Origin: Misgurnus anguillicaudatus
Taxonomy: Eukaryota > Chordata > Actinopteri > Cypriniformes > Cobitidae
Assembly: GCF_027580225.2 (NCBI RefSeq)
Contig: NC_073341.2
Location: 12,248,001-12,312,000 of the forward strand
DNA length: 64,000 nt
Reading direction: 5' to 3'
Shown here piece after piece: positions 22,811 to 35,027 of this stretch; positions within the stretch are counted from its first letter, which is position 1; every line of letters starts with the position of its first letter. The notes under the pieces are model-generated. The model did not search any database, was not told the DNA's origin, and saw only the letters and a list, made by a program, of their open reading frames with translations. A program made the position numbers and the translations under genes.

Positions 22811-24700
22811 TAAGTTGTTTAAACATCTTACTGCATTTTTTTACAGTGTAGGTCATAGGATAACAAAACCATCCTTAAATTCACACCATCGAACTGCTTA
22901 AGTAAACAGAGCAACATTTAAGCAAATCTTTTGAAATGCTTTTTCTGATCGATGCCTGGGTTTTCAGGCTGTTAGATGAAGACTCATGCACACCTAAGAG
23001 CTCCTACTAAGGCTGCGAACCCAATTTAGCAATCAAAGCCATAAAGCCCTTCAAGACCCACACATACTCTTTCACACATCAGGTCTTCATCATTTCTTTG
23101 TTGGATTTAACCTGTTGTTTGGCTCACTACTAGAACAACTGTAAGTCTGACTGCTCCCCGGAGATGCAGTGGGTAAAACAAAGCAAGATGAGTTAGCGTA
23201 AAGGGAGTTATGTTTGGCCCAGCTCAGATCTCGTTCTTGGATTAGCATGGGCGTCCTTCCAGCCCCCAGCACGCACACTGCAGCACATCTTCCTACCCCG
23301 AAGGCTTTCTCATTGATAGCTTGGACTGGATTTTCACTGTTCCATCGTGCTTTCATTACAGCGTTTATCCCCTCCGTTTTTCCATTGCTGGGCAAACCAT
23401 CTGTGTTTGCTTGCACCAAAACTCCCGAGCAGCTCGTTTCGAAACGGGAGACATGCTTGACAGAGGATGGGTGGGGTGGTCGGATAGGGAACGAGGAAAT
23501 TCGACGAATACGTTGCATACTTTCGTTCGGCCTCTCTCGCTTGTTTGATTCGCTGTCCCTGGCAAAGGGCGTGTGAATGCAGATGGTTACTGATTGATGT
23601 GGAATACAACTGTTTGTAATAGACCTCTTCAGCTTGCATGCATTACACAGCCAACCAAGTGTTCATAAGCACATACGCAGCTAAACCGGCCTTGCGTCTG
23701 CACTTAATTCAGAAAGATGTTTCGTGACGTCAGGTTATTTATATAATATCAAAATTTTCCATTTGACCCATCTTCAACGTATTAATGGGCCCAAAAATAG
23801 TACTTGGCTAGAGAGCCGGGTCCACATGCTCCCACATGCAACTTTTGCTTTGTGGATCGAATATATGCATTGGAATTGCTTAATTCAGATTTCATATTAG
23901 AAAATGCTTTAAGTGCCAAAATATGGCATGAGAAACTTCAGCAGATCATAATTTATTGACATGTCTTGTGCCAGTTAATGCAGTGGATATAGATGCATTC
24001 CAAAATAACATCAAGATCTATGCCATTGACAACTTCATGGGAGAGCTGTTCGGATGACAACTTTGATTTGTGATCATTCGAAACATGTTTGTGATCCGAA
24101 GAAAAATAAACCACTCATTAGGCCAACGTAAATCATAGTGGATTTGCTGACAAACTGGATTTTTTATTTTGCATGGAAAACATGCTTTGCGTTTCTGTAC
24201 ATGTCTTTGTCATTGTTAGCTCTTTATTGGTCGCAGTGTACTGCGCAAAATTGCAAGGTTAAAGGGAAAACATACTCTATTCACAACATCTGTGGTGTGG
24301 TGTCAATTATTACTCAATGTAATTTCAATGTACATAACTCCCTTACGAAACAAAAATGCTTTTACAGTAATGGTCAGTTAAATGGAGGTCTATGCGGAGG
24401 GCTTAAGGAGTTTTATAAAAATCAAATGTGTCCCAATTGAACTGGCACATTTTAAAATGACTAAGGTAAACTAAGATAATCTTGTAAAAAATGCTGGATG
24501 TCAAGTATAAATATCTATGAGAACTCATTTTTTTTCTACAGCAATCTATTGTAATTCCTACAACTCACTTAGATTTATGGATTTGGCAAACACTCCAAAG
24601 CAACTTACTTTTTGTAAGAATGTGTGTTCACTATCAACCTTAATAGTGAACACACATAGACAAAACTCAGACATATGACTGATAGCGGGCCTTTATGATG
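22811..24700. other. Mostly unique sequence; stop-poor stretch at 23090-23640
   Basis: Five overlapping frames of 66-142 codons on both strands occur at 23090-23640. A stop-poor, relatively GC-rich patch is enough to explain them. No domain, signal peptide or matched splice signals were seen, so no gene is called. Confidence 0.45.
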
Positions 24701-24708
24701 ATAGTTGG

Positions 24709-25161
24709 CAGAGTTGTATAGTACTTAAGTATTTTTACTTTTTACATAAAAGTAAATTTTCAATTATTCGTATTTTATTAGTGTTTTTCTTTGGAAAACA
24801 AACATTCCAAAACATATTATCATAATTTTTACTCCACTACATTTCATAATTTCAAGTTATTGGTTTATATTTAATATTTAAGTACATTAAACATCTAGTC
24901 AATTTTTGTACTTTTACTTAAGTAAAAAAATTGTTCGTACTTTTACTCAAGAAAGTAAAAGTACACAATTTTTATGTAATTAGGCATTACATCAATTTTA
25001 ATATGCAATATATAATGAATACACAGTATGATTCTATGCTTTAGAATGTAGTGAACATTTTTCAGTAAAGAAAAGTAAAAATTTTTCCCAAGACAAACAC
25101 TCTGATAAAGCATAGATGCTTGGAAAATGTAACTAAAATACTTAAGTATTATACACCTCTG
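24709..25161. mobile_element. hAT-type MITE with ACTTAAGTA ends
   Basis: Left CAGAGTTGTATAGTACTTAA and right TTAAGTATTATACACCTCTG are inverted. A perfect 8-bp duplication, ATAGTTGG, lies at 24701-24708 and 25162-25169. The interior repeats TACTTTTACTTAAG-like units. It is 453 bp and non-coding. Confidence 0.93.
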
Positions 25162-25224
25162 ATAGTTGGCATGTTTGTGCATTATAGTTTTAAATTCAAT
25201 ATTATCATCATAGTTTAATATTAA

Positions 25225-25584
25225 AGGGATAGTTCGAACAAAAATTATATTAAGCCCATGATCTACTCACCCCCAAGCTGCACGAGACGCACATGTCCAT
25301 CATTTTCAGATGATGTTTTAGATCTTTCAGTTAATCAAATGCAAAGGCACGGGGTCCACGTCCCCCAAGTCCAAAAAATATTGGACTTAGCGGCGTTACA
25401 GGATGCTAGTTATTTTCGTTTATAAAGTTTTAACTTTTGAAATTTCTACAACAAAACGGCACGGATTACCCTCAGAAGGACTTTGTTTATCATCGTGGAG
25501 CCGTTTGGATTTATTTTGTGAAGGATGGGTGCACATTTTTTGGACTTGAAGTACGTGAACCCCAGTTTTCACCCAACTATCCCT
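25225..25584. mobile_element. TTAA-flanked T2/Kolobok-like MITE 2
   Basis: Left TTAA-AGGGATAGTTCG and right AACTATCCCT-TTAG (25221-25224, 25585-25588; one mismatch in the duplication). The element is 360 bp and non-coding. Confidence 0.75.
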
Positions 25585-25634
25585 TTAGTATGTGCATTGC
25601 TGGCTTGAGATAGTTTGTGGGCTTCACTTTGCCT

Positions 25635-25754
25635 GAGCTTGTAACACGCGTGGCACGGATTCCTTCTTGCACTCGAACTTGTAATGCGCATGACTCGGAC
25701 TCTTCCTCGCACCTGAGCTTCTAATACGTGCGGCTCTGACATTTTCTTGCACTA
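25635..25754. repeat. Three tandem 40-bp units
   Basis: Units start at 25635, 25675 and 25715 with GAGCTTGTAA, GAACTTGTAA and GAGCTTCTAA. Each contains a GCG-type core, an ACTCGG/GCTCTG-like step and ends CTTGCACT or CTCGCACC. Spacing is exactly 40 bp while the units have diverged, so this is an old minisatellite. Confidence 0.75.
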
Positions 25755-25847
25755 GAGAGGTTGTTAGGCATGCAGGGGTTTAAAACTAGCGAGTGTGTTG
25801 TTTCCACTCCCCGGCACGCAGGAAATTTCAGAGAGCCTGGGCTTTAA

Positions 25848-26520
25848 AAGAGACATTTCACAAGACTTTTTACAGATATCAAATAAATATTTGGTGTCCC
25901 CAGAGTACATATGTGAAGTTTTAGCTCAAAATATGTAAGGAATAACTGACGACGGGCCATTGAATTATAAGAAAATAATGCACATCATGGGTGTGCATTA
26001 TTTTCAGATAATTCAAAGGACCGGAGTCGATTATTTTCGCTTATACCACGGTTACCACAAATATTGCTCTGGTGCCTATTTTTAAGACATTTAACAAGTT
26101 AGGTCTGCAGTTATGGAAAATTAATGCATACCCGTGGAACATTACAGCATTCAACAGACCCGTAGTATAACATATAGATCCTTTATTATAGCATGTTTAA
26201 ATTGCCCCTTTGTAGGTATGAGCAAAAATGTGCCATTTTCGGGTGTGTCCTTTAAAATGCTAATGAGCTGATCTCTGCACTAAATGGCAGTGCTGTGGTT
26301 GATTAGTACAGATTAAGGGGCCGTATTATCCCCTTCTGACATCACAAGGGGAGTCAAATTTCAATGACCTATTTTTCACATGCTTGCAGAGAATAGTTAA
26401 CCAAAACTAAATTACTGGGTTGATTTTTTTCACATTTTCTAGGTTGATAGAAGCACTGGGGACCCAATTATAGCACTTAAACATGGAAAAAGTCAGATTT
26501 TCATGATGATAAATGAACAA
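25848..26520. repeat. Dispersed repeat pair, copy 2 (one-ended TTAA-type element)
   Basis: TTTAAAAGAGACATTTCAC at the left resembles a T2-type outer end. The block 26172-26520 repeats 18010-18378. The right terminus is replaced by an AAATAAAT stretch. An internal hairpin with ATAATGCACA and TGTGCATTAT lies near 25975-26010. Confidence 0.55.
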
Positions 26521-26735
26521 ATAAATAAATGAGTCAACTATTGCCCCGCCCCCCTAATACTATAGTGCCTTGGCGATCTCACATGCTGACGATAGGACGA
26601 TCTCAAAACGGGGCATATCACCCAACACTGTTCACTACAGAAATCAAAACCATGACCTTTGCACTTCTTAAGTAAGGCTGTACAGTAAAAGCTTTAGTAC
26701 AGCTACAGTACCACTGTATACAGTAACAAGTGAAC

Positions 26736-26790
26736 ACTCAATGCCAAGGTCATGAGTTCAATTCCCAGTAAACACACATACAAGTATGTT
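26736..26790 (+). repeat. Fragment of a tRNA-derived SINE
   Basis: CCAAGGTCATGAGTTCAATT followed by CCCAGTAAACACACATAC matches the B-box part of the SINE at 27034, but the A box and the tail are degraded. Confidence 0.55.
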
Positions 26791-27033
26791 TAAATAAGAA
26801 GGACATGTCTGTGAAATACAATATTTGAAACCGTCGTTGTTGATCACTGAACTGTTTCTGAACTCGTTCTGACACCATACGGCCCTCAGTCGCTGTAAAG
26901 GAGTTTACATTAAGCCTTGGTTTAGTTATACTATGGTCAGTTTACACTACCTGTATAATTCCTGTTCTGTAAATAGATCAACATCTAGAGTTTTGGAAAA
27001 GCCATAATTTAGTAGCTATAAATGTACTATAGA

Positions 27034-27168
27034 AATTCAGTGGTAGAGCATTGTGTTAACAGTGCAAAAGGTCATGGGTTCAATCCCAGGAAACACATGT
27101 TGATAAGATGTATACCTTGTAATGCACTGTAAGTTGCTTTGGATCAAAGCATCTGCCAAATGTAAATA
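27034..27168 (+). mobile_element. tRNA-derived SINE
   Basis: The A-box-like TTCAGTGGTAGAGCATTG and the B box GGTTCAATCCC (27077-27087) are spaced as in a tRNA gene. The 3-prime part GCTTTGGATCAAAGCATCTG followed by CCAAATG is the conserved tail of cyprinid SINEs. There is no acceptor-stem pairing, so it is not a tRNA gene. Confidence 0.85.
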
Positions 27169-27179
27169 TATTTAGAAAA

Positions 27180-28342
27180 CATTCACTAAGAAACATAATC
27201 CAAATATTGCTACATCTGATTACTTTTAGTTTATAGATTACTCTCACAGTTTGGATCACCTCATAAAAACAAAAGAAACAAGTTAATTAAATGCATTAAC
27301 AACAAAGCAATGCTACTAGTAAAATGCCATTTTTTAAAACGCTATTATATTAGTTACATAATTACTACAAGTATTCGTCTTCCAGTACACCTAACTATTG
27401 ATGTAAATGACACACGGGTCTCTGTTTTTTATTGGCCACATTGCTGGACAGCTGAGAGTGTGAATAATCTGTAGATTTTTTTTCTTTCCCTCCTGCAGTT
27501 TTATTAGGATTTAAAAGCCATGCTGTTACGTGCAAATGCTTTATATAAAACTCTAACACATTACGGTTCGGTCGTGAATCAGTTTGAAATGCCTGTCATC
27601 TCACGGGATGCTTGTTTAAGTCCATTTCAGCTGCTCAGCACCTCTTGCAAGTCATCTTCCTTCACACCCGTCTCAAATGGCTGAAAAGCAAACAGCTCAG
27701 ACGTCACTTCCAACACATTTGACCCTGACAGTGACCCAACTGACGCTGTACTGCGATCGGGCCGCACGTCTGATGTGAACGCAGGAAGGACTGGAAGAGT
27801 CAGATGAGCATGGAAAAATGTGGGCGTGTGGAGGGAGGGGGTTGTGTACAGCGCTGTCGACAGAAACTATGGGCCGAGTAAACATACTCACATCTGGCTT
27901 TTGTTCCTTTTATTCCCAAGGCATGCCGAAACTTCTGTTACCGTGCCTGCATTCTTTGAGAGATGCAAGCTGTATGGAGCAAATATGCAGGTTTTCAGAG
28001 AATTATGTGGCATGATGCAGCAAACGAAACAAGAGCGAACTGAAGTATGCGCTGAGAAAACATTTAAACGATTTGTTTTAAAAACCATCAAAAATATATT
28101 ACCGTCATACTACACCGCGTTATAAATTATTTTGCACATGCCATTTTGGTTTATTTTTCCAATACAGTCAGTAAGTTTACAAATTTTATTTTACCCTTAA
28201 CAGTTATGACAGTGTGGATGTTTTTTATTTAAATAAAATAAAAATGTCAAAAGATACTTTAATACTTTGAAAAATATGCTAATGATGCTGTTCCAAATTA
28301 TTAAGCAAGTTGTAGTTCTCACAAAATGTTTATACAGTATTT
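27180..28342. other. No gene or repeat recognised
   Basis: Overlapping 65-101-codon frames at 27697-28125 on both strands have no motif support. Confidence 0.45.
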
Positions 28343-29516
28343 GACCCACCATACTAATACTGTATTTGACCCCATTTCGCCTTCAGAACTGCCTTAATTC
28401 TATGTGGCATTGATTCAACGAGGTGCTGAAAGCATTCTTTAGAAATGTTGGCCCATATTGATAGGATAACATCTTGCAGTTGATGGAGATTTGTGGGATG
28501 CACGTCCAACGCACGAAGCTCCCGTTCCACCACATCCCAAAGATGCTCTATTGGGTTGAGATCTGGTGACTGTGGGAGCCATTTTAGGACAGTGAACTCA
28601 TTGTCATGTTCAAGAAACCAATTTGAAATGATTCAAGCTTTGTGACATGGTGCATTGTCCTGCTGGAAGTAGCCATCAGAGGATGAGTACATGGTGGTCA
28701 TAAAGGGATGGACATGGTCAGAAACAATGCTCAGGTAGGCCACAGCATTTAAACTATCCCCAATTGGCACTAAGGGGCCTAAAGTGTGCCAAGAAAACAT
28801 CCCCCACACCATTACACCACAAGCCTGCACAGTGGTAACAAGACATAATGGATCCATGTTCTCATTCTGTTTACGTCAAAATTCTGACTCTACCATCTGA
28901 ATGTCTCAACAGAATTCGAGACTAATCAGACCAGGAAACAATTTTCCAGTCTTCAACTGTCCAATTTTGTTGAGCTCGTGCAATTGTAGCCTCTTTTTTT
29001 CTATTTGTAGTGGAGATGAGTGGTACCCGGTGGGGTCTTCTGCTGTTGTAGCCCATCCACCTCAAGGTTGTGTGTGTTGTGGCTTCACAAATGCTTTGCT
29101 GCATACCTCTGTTGTAATGAGTGGTTATTTCAGTCAAAGTTACTCTTCTATCAGCTTGAATCAGTCGTCTCATTCTCCTCTGACCTCTAGCATCAACAAG
29201 GCATTTTCGCCCACAGGACTGCCGCATACTGGATGTTTTTCCCTTTTCTTTGTAAACCCTAGAAATGGTTGTGCGTGAAATCCCAGTAAATGAGCAGATT
29301 GTAAAATACTCAGACCGGCCCGTCTGTCACCAACAACCATGCCACGCTCAAATTGCTTAAATCACCTTTCTTTCCCATTCTGACATTCAGTTTGAAGTTC
29401 AGGAGATTGTCTTGACCACACCCCTAAATGCATTGAAGCAACTGTCATGCGATTGGTTGATTAGATAATTTCATTAATGAGAAATTGAACAGTTGTTCCT
29501 AATAGTCCTTTAGGTA
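28343..29516 (-). mobile_element. Tc1-like transposon, left terminus lost
   Basis: The right end GAACAGTTGTTCCTAATAGT followed by CCTTTAGG has the form of the terminal repeat of a common fish Tc1 family. The matching left terminal repeat is missing; homology starts near CATACTAATACTG at 28350. The transposase pseudogene occupies most of the interior. Confidence 0.85.
28360..29378 (-). pseudogene. Broken Tc1-type DD34E transposase
   Basis: Nearly the whole transposase can be read on the - strand. The start is at 29378, with the helix-turn-helix region in the first 90 or so codons split over frames. SGRKCLVDARGQ-type and GYNSRRPHRVP-type segments follow at 28922-29227. The first catalytic Asp is in SWSD (about 28925). 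The second is in QQDNAPCH (about 28645). The catalytic Glu is in SPDLNPIEHLW (about 28540). The C-terminus is near 28360. Damage includes a stop right after the first Asp, a frameshift near 28860, a stop after HKA at about 28632, and frame breaks in the N-terminal part. Tc1 transposases are normally about 340 residues, which fits the span. It is inactive. Confidence 0.9.
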
Positions 29517-29529
29517 AGTGTGCAGTATA

Positions 29530-29890
29530 GCCATGGAAAAGTTAAGAGACCACTTTAAGATATATATATTTTTTAAATGTACTGTTAGGGATATGTTTAA
29601 GTAAAAGTGTAATTTTTTGTTTAATTCTGTCAGCATTTCGGCAAAATTCCTAATAAAACTAACAAAACATGCAATGTTTTCAGGTCTTGCACTGCAAAGA
29701 AAACACATTAAAATTTTGAAACAACACAATGCTAATGTTTTACATGTTGTATACTTCAAAAAACAATATTTGATGGAATAACCCTGATTTTTAATCGCAT
29801 CTGTCATGTGTCCTATCATGCTCTCAGTCATTTACATGTACACTGCTTTTTGGTGACTTTATGTCACTCCTGAGGGTTGCTTTTGTTGAA
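29530..29890 (-). pseudogene. C-terminal remnant of a second Tc1-like transposase
   Basis: The - strand frame includes ESMIGHMTDAIKNQGYS, the form of the last helix of Tc1-type transposases (ESMPxRxxAVIxxKG). The DNA stretch GGAATAACCCTGATTTTTAA at 29775-29794 is also typical of this group. Only the 3-prime part is present. Confidence 0.6.
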
Positions 29891-30660
29891 ATTCAACAGA
29901 AACTGGATTGAAATGGTCACAATACGCATAAAAAAATGATAATTTAAGTAAAAACTGGACTGGAAAGACTTTTTCATATATTCTTTAACCTACATTTCTC
30001 ATGTGAACTTAAGTTCATATCCTTGTTATTTGCGATTATGGGAAATCTCCTTGCTTGGCATATGTTGTTGGGCATGATTCATACATTTACACTGGCATTC
30101 ATTCACACACATGCGCATGTCTCTGAGAAAGTCCCTTAACCAGTGTAATTGACTTGCTGATGTTCTTGAGCTACAGCTTCCGGCCGGAAGGATGCTGCTG
30201 TGTTCAGAGGAACACACACAGACACACACTTTCCAAAACAAATGTCCCTTTCATACTCAAATACCTTTTACTCTGAAACTGTTCACAGTTCTTCTTTTGA
30301 TCTCAACTCATGGGAAGTTTTTAAAGCTACATTAAAGTGACTTCAACACATGGAAGAGTTTGAAATGAAGGATGTCAAAATAATTTTACTTGCTCTTAGG
30401 AAAGAAAAATCACAGATGAGACCTCTATTATTTCAATTATTTCTTCTAGACATCAATGTTATTAAATGGAGAGCAAAAGGAAACTTTTAAGTCTCGTGCG
30501 TCCACAAATTTTAACGGAGAAATTAATGTCTCCAGAAGACATCTCAACAATGTCACAAACTTGGTCTCATTGGTTTCTGTTTTTATTTTTTTTTCAAGCA
30601 ATTTTAGGAGAATTATATGAGACTAATTTGAAACATAAATGAAACACAACAGAGAGATCC
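29891..30660. other. No gene or repeat recognised
   Basis: Non-coding sequence. Confidence 0.45.
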
Positions 30661-30665
30661 ATTAA

Positions 30666-31548
30666 ACGATTAGTCCATTTTCTTAAAAAAAATCCAGATA
30701 ATTTACTCACCACCATGTCATCCAAAATGTTGATGTCTTTCTTTGTTCAGTCGAGAAGAAATTATGTTTTTTGAGGAAAACATTCCAGGATTTTTTACAT
30801 TTTAATGGACTTTAATGGACCCCAACACTCAACAGTCCCAACGCAGTCCAAAATTGCAGTTTCAACGGACTCTAAACAATCCCAAACGAGGCATAAGGGT
30901 CTTATCTAGCAAAACGATTGTGATTTTTGACAAGAAAAATAAAAAATATGCCTTTTAAACCACAACTTCTCTTCTTCCTCCGGCTATGTGACGAGCCAGC
31001 GCGACCTCACGTAATTGCGTAATGATTTCGAAAGGTCACGCATTACATATGTGAAACGTACATTTGCAGACAGTTTTAAACAATAAACTGACACAAAGAC
31101 ATTAATTAGTATCATTCCACATACAACAACGTCGGAACGGTCTTCTTTCTCCACACTTGTAAACACTGGGGCGTAGTTTCGATACGTCATCCATGACCTT
31201 TTGACATGATGACATATTCTGACATGACATGTCTTAAGACCAGAGGAAGAAGAGAAGTTGTGGTTTAAAAGTGCACATTTTTTTATTTTTCTTGCCAAAA
31301 ATGACAATCATTTCGCTAGATAAGACCCTTTGAGATCGTTTAAAGTGCATTGAAACTGCAATTTTAAACTGCATTAAAACTGTTAAGAATTGGGGTCCAT
31401 TAAAGTCCATTAAAATGAGAAAAATCCTGAAATGTTTTCTAAAAAAACATAATTTCTTCTCGACTAAACAAAGAAAGACATCAACATTTTGGATGACATG
31501 GTGGTGAGTAAATTATCTGGATTTTTTTTAAGAAAATGGACTAATCCT
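30666..31548. mobile_element. TTAA-flanked T2/Kolobok-like MITE 3, long foldback
   Basis: TTAA-ACGATTAGTCCATTTTC on the left and GGACTAATCCT-TTAA on the right (30662-30665, 31549-31552). The arms are inverted for more than 150 bp, with CCATGTCATCCAAAATGTTG, TCGAGAAGAAATTATG and AAACCACAACTTCTC each found in both arms. It is 883 bp and non-coding. Fragments are at 11469 and 14160. Confidence 0.88.
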
Positions 31549-31552
31549 TTAA

Positions 31553-32756
31553 ATCTCCTAAGGTATGAAAGAGGGTCCTGATTACACTGTTGGGGCTTAT
31601 TTCTGCAGTAACAATCTTACATAATGCATATTTAAATATGCCAATCTTACCATGTCTGTATTTAACTGTGGTATACTGTATGTACGGTTTGTTTATATTT
31701 ATGTAACGTGATAAGTATATGTTTACGTAAAGTGAGGTTGTACCACACGTACATTACTTGCGTATTAATACACACTAAAACGTATAATATCGACATGTTG
31801 ACAGCACAAATACATTAATTATTTATGTATTAACAGCTTTACAGACATACAAATTTGTACGTATTCATATTCATAAATATTGAAATCGCAGGCATTTGCA
31901 TCTCTTACTCATGTTAACATGTTTTCGGTTGTATTTTCTGTCTTATGTATTTAAGACCGTTCAAAAAACACAACATAAATTCACAAAGGATGTTAATTTT
32001 ATTCATTCGCTCGTTTTGAGATTGTTTTGAGATCATCCCTTTATCCAGCAATCTTGATGATTTTCATCAGTGATCGTAAACGTCAAATCTGGAATTTGTT
32101 ATGAATTTTAATTTAAATATTGCACCTCAAGAAGCTTTACGACACATTGCTTTATGGCAGTATTTCCATCTTTCAGTCTGTACTTTTGAAATTCAAAATG
32201 CGCTCTTGACAGAGAGAAGCTGGATTAAAGTTATCATGGTTTAATAACTTTAATACTTCTCTGTAATTCATATACTTCAGAAAGGACCGTGGTTTCAGCA
32301 CATCATCATTTTAACTACTTTTTGTATTGCTTTTAAAAGTTTGCAATAAATAAGTTATTGTGACTACACTTGTCTGTCTGTTATTCTTTTTTATTCTAAC
32401 AGTACATGATTTTAATAAAAATAAAAATAAGTTTTGGGTAGGACTGTATTAGCGGCTTAAATGAACTTTTAAATGCTATATTGTTAAAAACAAATGACTA
32501 CACATTTCTGTAGGTTATGTGGTGTAATATAAAAAACATGCATACATTACCAGTTCCTCCAGAAAATGCAAAGTTTTTTTGTGAGTGTTGCAGGCAAAAA
32601 TCCTTGATTTTGAGGCAAGTTTTTTTATGTGATGGAATATACAGAATATTGATACAATTTTAAGCGATGAAATTGCGTGAACTTGCAAAAACTGCGGTTG
32701 GAGTTTGCAGCTTTTCAGTGATGTTCATAATTACGTCACTTCATAACGTTCCCATA
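31553..32756. other. No gene or repeat recognised
   Basis: About 1.2 kb of AT-rich unique sequence. Confidence 0.45.
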
Positions 32757-33006
32757 CACTGTAAAAAATACTTTGCTGCCTTGGAATTTTTTGTTGAATC
32801 AGCTCGGATTTACAAGTCATTTCAACTTACTATTATTTATCTTGACTAGAGATGGGTTGTTATAACTAAAAATAGTTACTAAAATTAAGTAGACTTTTCT
32901 CAACTATATTTTATAAGTTGTGACAACTGATCTCTGTTGACATGACTTGTAAATCTGAGTTGATTTAACAAAAAAAGTTTGGGGCAGCAAAGTATTTTTT
33001 ACAGTG
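32757..33006. repeat. Foldback MITE, TTTGCTGCCTTAA family, copy 3
   Basis: Starts CACTGTAAAAAATACTTTGC and ends AAAGTATTTTTTACAGTG. Confidence 0.85.
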
Positions 33007-33589
33007 CAACAGGGGACATGGCTGCGCTTGGGTAAATTAAATGCCACACTTTTAAACTGTCTGCTGAGATATATGTGACTTTTTGCTATGAATTATGAAA
33101 GCATGCAAGCCCCACATATTTTGCGCATGGAAATCTGCAATTTTTGCGACGAAATTGCAGTGTATGTGAAAAATGCGGCCCCTGCGGATTTGGCTGGTTA
33201 TGCATTGAATCATGCTATCGCATAATCACGTTCTTCTGGAGGGACTGCATTATGTATTTAATTTTTTTTGTACAAAAAGGGTTTGAGTTTAGGGTAAAGT
33301 TTGGGTAACATTATCAATAAAATGGTTAAAGGGAAATACAGCAATCTTTATGGTATGAAAGATTTGTAAATGTTTTACGTTTTGTAGCTGTAAAAATATT
33401 ATACTATAATGTTGCAAATATGTCTATATTGTACGCTTCAGCTTCTATTTAAAAATACATAAAAGTATTTTTTTGTTTTTTTGAAAGTTATGTATTAATA
33501 TTACATATTAACTGACTGATTTATAAAGGGTCTTTATAAATTCATGACACATGTTTTCATTTAATAATGATGGTTGCTCTAAGCACAAC
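33007..33589. other. No gene or repeat recognised
   Basis: Non-coding sequence. Confidence 0.4.
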
Positions 33590-33850
33590 AAGAATGTCAT
33601 ACTGTTTTTATAAATTTTTAACTTTAATATTTGGTACTGTATGTCCACTTTTTGTATCAATTACAGCAGCACATTTCTCTGACATATTATCAATATATTT
33701 CTCTAGTATTCATCAGTAATATTCTTCCATGCCTTCTGCAACTTCCTTTGAATGTACAAGTGCAGTTGATTTCTTAAATCACCCTAAAATTGGTTTGATT
33801 AAGGGGTTGAGGTCTGTACTTTAAGGGGACCATTAAGGAAAATGACGTGA
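33590..33850 (-). pseudogene. C-terminal remnant of a third Tc1-like transposase
   Basis: On the - strand KYIDNMSEKCAAVIDTKSGH can be read near 33620-33700. It matches the end of Tc1-type transposases (YIxSMPxRxxAVIxxKGGHT). Upstream frames are broken and the catalytic centre is gone. Confidence 0.65.
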
Positions 33851-34535
33851 ATCTCCTTACGATGACCACCACTGTACTGTATCTACAAAGTCATCATTAT
33901 GCTCAAAAAACCATAGAATAGAGCCATCGTAAGGAGGTTAGATTGACATCGATTGTGTTTCTGTAGCTCATCTGGCAAAATTTGTCATGGGCAGAGCAAA
34001 GGTTTGAATACACACAAATTGATGAAATGTAGGCTATACAGGTAGCTTGAATGTGCTGTCAAATGCATACTGTAGTGGTACAGTATATATGAATGACTCT
34101 GATAGGCTGACGGACCTTCTTACCGTTCAAAGATTTTTCAGTAATGACTAGGTAGCCGCATGACAGTTTCATGACAGTATCACCTCAGGGTGTGCATTCC
34201 TTTTTTAACAGTCCATCGTCAATTATTCTTTACAAATTACATTTTTGATGTTGACATTTTGATGCTTTACACCTGCAAGGCCAATTCAAGCATGCCTAGT
34301 CTCTGCAATTTGGTTGCTATGAGACTTTTTTCTTGACTGACAAACACTGTATAATTGTATAATAATTAGTCTCTTTATGTGTAATTTCCTGATTATGAAG
34401 CAATACAGGATTTATAGTCGGGAGGAATTAAGACTATGCCATTTGTCTTCAAATGCTAACAAGATCCTTCTCCATGCATCATAGATCTATTGAAGGTGTT
34501 TAATCACAGCGTATGGAGCATACTTAAAACATTCA
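33851..34535. other. No gene or repeat recognised
   Basis: Non-coding sequence. Confidence 0.4.
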
Positions 34536-34680
34536 GATTAGTTGGCATTTTTATGTTACTTTCACTCAACAAATTACGTTAAACAATTTCAAATTGTTTT
34601 TATAAGTTATGTCAACTTATCACAGGGCAAAACTTGCAAATTCAAGTTTTTTTTAACTTTTATACATTTTATTTACAGTG
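34536..34680. repeat. Short CACTGTAAAA foldback repeat, copy 2
   Basis: TTTTTATGTTACTTTCACTC and TTATGTCAACTTATCACAGG match 21690-21823; it ends TTTACAGTG. Confidence 0.6.
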
Positions 34681-34816
34681 TATCTGCCTTTTTGCCAGCT
34701 TCGCTCATCTCTTTTTCCTATCAGATATCCAAAAAAGAAATGTTCAAAAATTGGAAATAAAGTGCAAAAAGCATTTATTGGGTATGATAGGGGCTACTGG
34801 GGAGGGCTTTTAATGT

Positions 34817-35001
34817 CACTGTTAAATGTTTCAAACTTTGCTGCCTTAAAAAGTTGTTAAAAGAGTTGTTATAACTTATAAAATTAAGTTGACTTCTCTC
34901 AACTATATTTTGTAAGTTGTGACAACTCATCTCTGTTGACATGACTTGTAAGTTGAGTTGATTTAACAAAAAATTTTAATGCAGCAAAGTTTTTTACAGT
35001 G
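34817..35001. repeat. Foldback MITE, TTTGCTGCCTTAA family, copy 4
   Basis: Shorter copy with AAACTTTGCTGCCTTAAAAA on the left and GCAGCAAAGTTTTTTACAGTG at the right. Confidence 0.75.
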
Positions 35002-35027
35002 TAGAGATTACTGTATTAATGACAGCT

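Noticed and set aside
27034..27168. Possible tRNA gene
   Set aside because: A and B boxes are present but there is no acceptor stem pairing, and the SINE tail follows directly.
28901..29278. 125-codon plus frame
   Set aside because: Antisense shadow of the Tc1-type transposase pseudogene.
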